A stretch of DNA of 64,000 bases from Nesterenkonia halophila (lineage in GTDB: Bacteria > Actinomycetota > Actinomycetes > Actinomycetales > Micrococcaceae), in the NCBI RefSeq assembly GCF_009467795.1, contig NZ_WIAX01000012.1:124001-188000 (forward strand), in the 5' to 3' direction. The notes beneath the pieces were generated by a model, which searched no databases, was not told the origin of the DNA, and worked only from the letters and a program-made list of their open reading frames with translations. Below are positions 58,743 through 64,000 of this stretch, one piece after another; the stretch's first letter is position 1, and every line of letters starts with the position of its first letter. A program made the translations under genes and the position numbers.

Positions 58743-61622
58743 TCAGTGCGCGGCCTCGTGCCAGGAGGAGCCGACGCCGACGTTCACATCCAGCGGCACG
58801 CTCAGGTCCGCGGCGGCGGCCATCTTCTCCACCACCAGCGAGCGCACCTGCTCCTCCTCGCCGGGAGCGACGTCGAGGATGAGCTCGTCATGGACCTGCA
58901 GCAGCATCGTCGAGGCCAGCCGCTGCTCGCGCAGCGCGGCGTCGACGTCGAGCATCGCCTGCTTGATGATGTCGGCCGCCGACCCCTGGATCGGGGCGTT
59001 GAGCGCTGCCCGCTCGGCCATCTGGCGCAGCTGCCGGCTCTCGCTGGTCAGGTCCGGCAGGTACCGCCGCCGGCCGTAGATAGTGGAGGTGAAGCCGTCC
59101 TTCCTGGCCTGCTCGACGACCTCGCGCAGGTAGTCGCGGACGGCGCCGAAGCGCTCGAAGTACTCGTTCATCAGGTCCCGGGCCTCGTCGACGCCGATGC
59201 CCAGCTGCTTGGACAGTCCGAAGCTGGAGAGGCCGTAGACCAGGCCGTAGCTCATCGCCTTGACCTTCGAGCGCATCTCGCCGGTGACCTCGTCGGTGCC
59301 CACGCCGAAGACGCGGGCGCCGACGAAGCTGTGCAGGTCCTCGCCCTCGCGGAAGGCGCGGATGAGTTCCTCGTCTCCGGAGAGATGCGCCATGATGCGC
59401 ATCTCGATCTGCGAGTAGTCGGCGGTCAGCAGCGACTCGCACCCCTCGCCGACGACGAAGGCGTCGCGGATGCGGCGACCCTCGGCGGTGCGCACCGGGA
59501 TGTTCTGCAGGTTCGGATGCAGCGAGGACAGCCGGCCGGTGGCCGCGACCGTCTGCGCGTAGGTGGTGTGGATCCGGCCGTCGTCGCCGATCGACTCGAC
59601 CAGCCCGGTCACCGTCTGCCGCAGCTTCGTCGCGTCGCGATGGGCCATCAGATGGACCAGGAAGTCGTTCTGCGTCTTGGCCAGCAGGTCCTGCAGCGAC
59701 TCGACGTCGGTGGAGTACCCGGTCTTGGTCTTGCGGGTTTTGGGCAGCTCGAGCTCCTCGAAGAGCACCGTCTGCAGCTGCTTCGGCGAGCCGAGGTTCA
59801 CCTCGTGGCCGATCGCGGCGTAGGCGGCCTGGGCGGCGTCCTCGACCTGGTCGGCGAACTCCTGGTCGAGGGCCTCGAGACGCTCGGCGCTGACCGCGAT
59901 GCCGGCCAGCTCCATCTGAAGCAGCACCTCGGCCAGCGGGATCTCCAGGTCGCGGACCAGGTGGTCGGCCCGCCGCTCGACGAGCTGCTCGGTCAGCACC
60001 GGGCTCAGCCGGTGCAGCAGCAGCACCTGCAGCGCCGCGGCGTCGAGGTCGCCGGCGGTGACCCCCGGCAGCACGTCCTGGGAGGAGAACAGCGTGCCCT
60101 CCCCGCCCAGCGGGTCCTCGGTCGAGGTGCCCTCGGCGGGTTCCTCCCCCGCGGCGGGCTCGTCGGCGCCGAGCCAGTCGGCCGGGTCCGCCGAGGTGCG
60201 CAGGTGCTGGGTCACCAGGTCGCCGACGTCGAAGTTCCGCCGGTCGGGCTGGATGAGGTAGGCCGAGAGCAGCGTGTCGTCGACGGCCCCGCGCAGTCGC
60301 AGACCGCGGGCGGCGAGCCGACGTCCGGCATCCTTGAGGTCGTGGACGCGCTTGGGCGCCTGCGGATCGGCCAGCCAGTCCGCCAGCGCCTGCTCGACGG
60401 GCGGCTCGGCGTCGGTCAGCGAGACGGCGAGCGCCTCGGTCGGTTCCTCCGCCGCCTCGCCCTCCGCGGCGGCGTCGTCCGGCGGCGGCAGCAGCACGAC
60501 GGCGAGCGCCTCGGCGGTGCGGGCGGCCTCGTCGCGCTTGGCCTTGGTGGAGAGGCTCTCGCCGCTGCGGTCCAGGCAGAGCGCGACGCCGACCGGTCCG
60601 GCGGCCTCGCGCAGCGATTCGACGTCGGCGGCCGCGTCGAGGGTACGGACCCGCGGCAGCCGCTGGGTCGGCGCGGGACGGGAGGCGGCCTCGGGGAAGC
60701 GCTCGGCGAGGGTGTCGAAGAGCCGGTCGCGGATCTGGTCGAACTGCAGCGCGTCGAAGAGCGGCTCGACCGCCTCTCGGTCGGGCGGGCCGAGGACGGC
60801 ATCCTCCAGGTCCACCGGCAGCTCGACGTCGCACAGCAGCCGATTGAGCTCCAGGTTGCGCTCGACGTCGTCCAGGGCCGCGCGCAGGTTCTCGCCGCGC
60901 TTGCCGCTGATCTGGTCGGCGTGGTCGATGATGCCGCGCGCCGAGCCGTACTGGCCCAGCCACTTGGCGGCGACGCCGGGGCCGACGAGCGGCACGCCGG
61001 GCAGGTTGTCGGCGCTCTCCCCGACCAGTGCGGCGAGGTCCCGGTACTGCTCCGGCGGCACCTTGTACTTCTCCTCGACGCCGGCCGGGTCGAGCCGCAC
61101 GCTCTTGCTCACTCCGGAGGTCGGGTAGTCCAGATGGGTGCGCTCGGTGACCAGCTGCAGGGCGTCGCGGTCGCCCGAGACGATCAGCGTGCGCCAGCCC
61201 GCCTCCTCGGCGCGGGTGGCCAGCGTGGCGACGATGTCGTCGGCCTCATAGCCCTCGACGGTGATCGCCGGGATGCGCATCGCTTCGGCGACCTGCTTGA
61301 TCAGCCCGATCTGGCCGCTGAACTCCTCCGGCGTCTTCGCCCGGCCGGCCTTGTACTCCTCGTAGGCCTCGTGCCGGAAGGTCGGGGTGTCGAGGTCGAA
61401 GGCCAGCGCGACATGCGTGGGCTTCTCCTCGCGGATCAGCTTCAGCAGCATGTTCGTGAAGCCGTGCACGGCGTTGGTGTGCTGGCCGGTGTCGGTGACG
61501 AAGCTCTCCGGCGGCAGCGCGTAGAACGCGCGGAAGGCCATCGAGTGTCCGTCGACGACGAGCAGCTTGCGGTCGGTCTCCAGGGTCTGGCCGCCGGAGG
61601 CGGTTTCACGTGTCGGGCTCAC
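58743..61622 (-). CDS. polA: DNA polymerase I
   Basis: 959 aa. An N-terminal 5'-3' exonuclease (LLVVDGHSMAFRAFYAL at about 19-35; GYEADDIVATLA; SGDRDALQLV), a central 3'-5' exonuclease-like domain (about 320-560) without recognisable catalytic carboxylates, and a polymerase domain. The latter has motif A ADYSQIEMRIMAHLS near 735, O-helix YGLVYGLSSFGLS near 796, and motif C VHDELILDV near 919. It fills repair gaps after UvrABC incision. The GTG at 61622 follows TAGAGT by 6 nt, a leaderless start. Confidence 0.97.
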   Translation of the reverse strand: MSPTRETASGGQTLETDRKLLVVDGHSMAFRAFYALPPESFVTDTGQHTNAVHGFTNMLLKLIREEKPTHVALAFDLDTPTFRHEAYEEYKAGRAKTPEEFSGQIGLIKQVAEAMRIPAITVEGYEADDIVATLATRAEEAGWRTLIVSGDRDALQLVTERTHLDYPTSGVSKSVRLDPAGVEEKYKVPPEQYRDLAALVGESADNLPGVPLVGPGVAAKWLGQYGSARGIIDHADQISGKRGENLRAALDDVERNLELNRLLCDVELPVDLEDAVLGPPDREAVEPLFDALQFDQIRDRLFDTLAERFPEAASRPAPTQRLPRVRTLDAAADVESLREAAGPVGVALCLDRSGESLSTKAKRDEAARTAEALAVVLLPPPDDAAAEGEAAEEPTEALAVSLTDAEPPVEQALADWLADPQAPKRVHDLKDAGRRLAARGLRLRGAVDDTLLSAYLIQPDRRNFDVGDLVTQHLRTSADPADWLGADEPAAGEEPAEGTSTEDPLGGEGTLFSSQDVLPGVTAGDLDAAALQVLLLHRLSPVLTEQLVERRADHLVRDLEIPLAEVLLQMELAGIAVSAERLEALDQEFADQVEDAAQAAYAAIGHEVNLGSPKQLQTVLFEELELPKTRKTKTGYSTDVESLQDLLAKTQNDFLVHLMAHRDATKLRQTVTGLVESIGDDGRIHTTYAQTVAATGRLSSLHPNLQNIPVRTAEGRRIRDAFVVGEGCESLLTADYSQIEMRIMAHLSGDEELIRAFREGEDLHSFVGARVFGVGTDEVTGEMRSKVKAMSYGLVYGLSSFGLSKQLGIGVDEARDLMNEYFERFGAVRDYLREVVEQARKDGFTSTIYGRRRYLPDLTSESRQLRQMAERAALNAPIQGSAADIIKQAMLDVDAALREQRLASTMLLQVHDELILDVAPGEEEQVRSLVVEKMAAAADLSVPLDVNVGVGSSWHEAAH

Positions 61623-61628
61623 AGTGCA

Positions 61629-61634
61629 ACTCTA
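61629..61634 (-). promoter_or_regulatory. -10 box TAGAGT, leaderless polA promoter
   Basis: TAGAGT ends 6 nt before the polA GTG. The same base pairs lie 7 nt upstream of the divergent thioesterase ATG. Confidence 0.6.
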
Positions 61635-61640
61635 GTGGGC

Positions 61641-62204
61641 ATGGATGGAGATTTCATCGCGGCCCGGACGGCTCCGGCCGCGGACGACGCCCCGGCCCCC
61701 GAGTCCGCTCCCGCGCCGGCCCCCGCCCCCACTCCGCTGCCCGAGGAGGACGAGCGGCTGGCGCTGATGCGCGCGGCCGGAGTCCCGGAGGAGCTCTTCG
61801 CGCATATGGGGCCGCACGGCGTCTCCCCGCTGGCGCGGACCATGGGTCTGCGCTTCGTGGAGATGAGTCCCGAGCGGATGGTGGCGACGCTGCCGGTGGC
61901 CGGCAACGAGCAGAACATGGGGCTGCTGCACGGCGGGGCCCATATGGTGCTGGCCGAGACGCTCGGCTCGATCGCGGCGATCCTGCATGTGCGGCTGGAC
62001 CTGCAGCAACAGAACGCCGTGGTCGGCACCGAGCTCAACGCCACGCACCACCGGGCCGCGACGGCGGGGATGGTGACCGCCACCTGCACGCCGATCTCGC
62101 GGGGCCGGACGCTGACCTCCCACGAGATCGTGATGCGCGACGAGCGCGGCCGCCGGCTGTCCACCGCGCGGATGACGAACATGATCCTGGCGCCGCGCGA
62201 CTGA
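61641..62204 (+). CDS. PaaI-like hotdog thioesterase
   Basis: 187 aa. The hotdog motif NMGLLHGGAHMVLAETLGS (about 93-111) has the HGG loop of the PaaI/DUF4442 group. The GTELNATHHRAAT and RGRTLTSHEIVM strands complete the fold. Residues 10-35 are an Ala/Pro-rich low-complexity segment. Likely hydrolyses an acyl-CoA such as 1,4-dihydroxy-2-naphthoyl-CoA or a phenylacetyl-type CoA; the substrate is open. Its ATG is only 18 bp from the polA start on the other strand. Confidence 0.9.
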   Translation: MDGDFIAARTAPAADDAPAPESAPAPAPAPTPLPEEDERLALMRAAGVPEELFAHMGPHGVSPLARTMGLRFVEMSPERMVATLPVAGNEQNMGLLHGGAHMVLAETLGSIAAILHVRLDLQQQNAVVGTELNATHHRAATAGMVTATCTPISRGRTLTSHEIVMRDERGRRLSTARMTNMILAPRD

Positions 62205-62349
62205 CGCGCCGGCAACGGGCGGGCGGCCCGCGGGCGACGGGCGGATGGACGGCGCGGAGCCGCCGCCTGCCGAGGCTCTGGACGGAGACTGCACGGCGAC
62301 TGGGCGCGGCACATGGTGACCCCGCACACTGCGTGCCATACTCTGCCGC

Positions 62350-63864
62350 ATGATCGAGACCGCAGATTCCTCCGTCCAACTCGTGGCGGTGATCCTGTAC
62401 TTCGCGTGCATGCTCGCGATCGGGTACTACGCCTATCGCCGGACGAGCAGCTACGACGACTACATGCTCGCCGGCCGCCGGCTGCGCCCGTCGACCGCCG
62501 CCCTCTCGGCGGGAGCCTCCGACATGTCCGGCTGGCTGATGATGGGCCTGCCCGGCGCCATCTACGCCTCCGGACTCGTGGAGGCCTGGATCGCCATCGG
62601 GCTGACCGTCGGCGCCTGGCTGAACTGGAAGTTCGTCGCGCCGCGCCTGCGGGCCTACACCGAGGTCTCGCAGAACTCCATCACCATCCCCAGCTTCCTG
62701 GAGTCCCGGCTGAAGACCGACAATCATGCCGTGCGGATCATCGCAGGGCTGATCATCCTGGCCTTCTTCATCTTCTACGTCTCCTCCGGCCTGGTGGCCG
62801 GCGGCCAGTTCTTCACCGTGGCCTTCGGCCTGGAGTACGTGCCGGGGATGCTCATCGTCGCGGGTGTGACGGTGGTGTACACGCTGGCCGGCGGCTTCCT
62901 CGGCGCCTCGCTGACCGACGTCGTGCAGGGCACGATGATGTTCATCGGCCTGCTGCTGGTGCCCATCATCGCGCTGGCGACGATGGGCGGATGGGGCGAC
63001 GTGACCTCCGGCGTCGACGCCGCCGACGCGGCCTCCGGCGGCGACGTCGACCGGATGAGCTTCCTGGTCGGCGCCTCGTTCTGGGGCGTGGTCTCGGCCG
63101 TGGCCTGGGGCCTGGGCTACTTCGGCCAGCCGCACATCATCGTGCGCTTCATGGCCATGCGCTCCGTGGCCGACGCCCCCGCCGCCCGGCGCATCGGCAT
63201 CGGCTGGATGGCGCTGGCCGGCTTCGGCGCGGTGATGACCGGACTGATCGGCGTGGCCTACTTCCAGAGCGAAGGCTCCGCGCTGGACAACCCCGAGCAC
63301 GTCTTCCTGGTGCTCGCCCAGGCGATGTTCCATCCGTTCATCGCCGCGCTGCTGCTGGCCGCCGTGCTGGCCGCGGTGATGTCGACGATCTCCTCCCAGC
63401 TGGTGGTCTCCTCCTCAGCGCTGGTCGAGGACATCTACCTGAGCTTCGGGCGGAACTCCACCCGCCGCCAGCAGCTGATGCTCGGCCGCGCGGCCGTGCT
63501 GACCGTCTCCGTGGTCGCCGCCCTGCTGGCGCTGGACACCGAGTCGACGATCCTGGACCTCGTCGGCTTCGCCTGGGCCGGATTCGGCGCCGCCTTCGGC
63601 CCGGTGGTGCTGCTCAGCCTCTACTGGCGGAAGCTGACCATGCCAGGCGTGCTGGCCGGCATGGTCGTCGGCGCGGTGACTGTGGGCGTCTGGGGCTCGA
63701 CCGACACCCTCTCCGGCGTGGTCTACGAGATCATCCCCGGCTTCGCCCTGGCGCTGCTGGCCGCCGTCGTCGTCTCGCTGGCGACCTACCGCCGGAACGC
63801 GCAGGTCGAGGAGGAGTTCGACGCGATGCTGGCCCAGACGAGCGGGACGAAGACGCCGGCCTGA
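62350..63864 (+). CDS. putP: Sodium/proline symporter PutP
   Basis: 504 aa, SSS family, about 13 membrane helices. The sodium-site region SAGASDMSGWLMMGLPGAIYASG (split: SAGASDMSGWLMM near 53-65, then GLPGAIY) is intact, as are GAWLNWKFVAPRLR, GGFLGASLTDVVQG near 177, and FGQPHIIVRFMA near 258. It imports proline as nutrient or osmoprotectant, in line with the BCCT carrier at 51.2-53.1 kb. Upstream, TACTCT (62339-62344) or CATACT two bases earlier lies 5-7 nt before the ATG, so a leaderless start is possible. Confidence 0.95.
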   Translation: MIETADSSVQLVAVILYFACMLAIGYYAYRRTSSYDDYMLAGRRLRPSTAALSAGASDMSGWLMMGLPGAIYASGLVEAWIAIGLTVGAWLNWKFVAPRLRAYTEVSQNSITIPSFLESRLKTDNHAVRIIAGLIILAFFIFYVSSGLVAGGQFFTVAFGLEYVPGMLIVAGVTVVYTLAGGFLGASLTDVVQGTMMFIGLLLVPIIALATMGGWGDVTSGVDAADAASGGDVDRMSFLVGASFWGVVSAVAWGLGYFGQPHIIVRFMAMRSVADAPAARRIGIGWMALAGFGAVMTGLIGVAYFQSEGSALDNPEHVFLVLAQAMFHPFIAALLLAAVLAAVMSTISSQLVVSSSALVEDIYLSFGRNSTRRQQLMLGRAAVLTVSVVAALLALDTESTILDLVGFAWAGFGAAFGPVVLLSLYWRKLTMPGVLAGMVVGAVTVGVWGSTDTLSGVVYEIIPGFALALLAAVVVSLATYRRNAQVEEEFDAMLAQTSGTKTPA

Positions 63865-63901
63865 TCCTGGCTCGCGCCGAGAACGACTCGGACCCGCCCC
63901 G

Positions 63902-63949
63902 CACGACGAGGCCCTCCTTCCGGAGCTCCGGAAGGAGGGCCTCGTCGTG
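63902..63949. terminator. Perfect 48-nt palindromic terminator after putP
   Basis: Two 24-bp arms (63902-63925 and 63926-63949) are exact reverse complements with no spacer. The ends read CACGACGAGG/CCTCGTCGTG. It begins 37 bp after the putP stop and can act in both directions. Confidence 0.9.
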
Positions 63950-64000
63950 TCAGGACGTCGCCGGCTTCATGCTCCGGCGGCGTCGGCCGCGGCGGTCCCA
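63950..64000 (-). CDS. Possible 3' end of a minus-strand gene
   Basis: An open frame from the right edge ends at TGA 63950-63952, directly against the palindromic terminator. The visible tail is short and basic (ending RRSMKPATS). Placement against the terminator, as at 46692, suggests a convergent gene, but 16 codons are too few to identify it. Confidence 0.3.
   Translation of the reverse strand, partial: WDRRGRRRRSMKPATS

Noticed and set aside
58740-62204. A 1154-codon plus-strand open frame opposite polA whose end encodes the thioesterase.
   Set aside because: Only the last 188 codons (from 61641) match a protein family; the rest is antisense to DNA polymerase I.

Overview
The window is a contiguous stretch of high-G+C actinobacterial chromosome. 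Mycothiol synthesis (mshC), an ARC/Mpa-type proteasomal ATPase, WhiA, OpcA, TANNNT -10 boxes placed for leaderless transcription, and the gene order all point to Actinomycetota. A Micrococcaceae-like organism (Arthrobacter/Nesterenkonia group) is my best inference; the genus is not proven. Coding density is high, and I see no insertion sequence, prophage, CRISPR array or rRNA operon. The only RNA gene seen is a tRNA-Leu(GAG).

Left part (1-16.9 kb): a minus-strand operon HAD phosphatase - M50 protease - TrmI - ARC runs off the left edge. A plus-strand PAC2 gene diverges from it. Then come mshC, uppP, a small acidic protein, a DUF5703 protein, an acyl-CoA-dehydrogenase-like/M20-peptidase pair, a flotillin, tRNA-Leu, a lipoate ligase with its two domains in swapped order, rpmE2 (L31 type B), and an ABC ATPase/TauE pair.

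Central metabolism (16.9-31.8 kb): serB, then the plus-strand pentose-phosphate set tkt-tal-pgi-zwf-opcA-pgl. It converges at a strong bidirectional terminator on the minus-strand glycolytic set gap-pgk-tpiA-secG. sodA follows.

Morphology and repair (31.9-61.6 kb): whiA-yvcK-rapZ, uvrC with an acyltransferase, and uvrA under a LexA-box promoter. Next are a phosphoglycolate-phosphatase-like HAD, an MBL hydrolase, an SKI2-type helicase, a proline-iminopeptidase-like hydrolase, and a TerC transporter behind a probable yybP-ykoY manganese riboswitch. uvrB, coaE, a BCCT osmolyte transporter, an IMPACT protein and an rRNA-methyltransferase-like gene follow, then rpsA, an Eis-like acetyltransferase and polA. 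All three UvrABC excinuclease subunits and the gap-filling polymerase lie within about 27 kb. The right end holds a thioesterase and putP.

Gene control visible in the sequence: many starts lie 6-8 nt after a TANNNT box (leaderless mRNAs). Several adjacent genes overlap by 4 nt (ATGA/GTGA, and once CTGA) or 1 nt (TGATG). Terminators are long G+C hairpins, several with ACGACGA(A/G)GG-type ends and no U-tract. I found no clearly undescribed multi-gene system. The most useful leads are the TerC riboswitch with two competing pairings, the likely CTG start of coaE, the permuted lipoate ligase, the LexA-box uvrA promoter, and a stop-start-coupled 46-codon ORF after the TauE gene.
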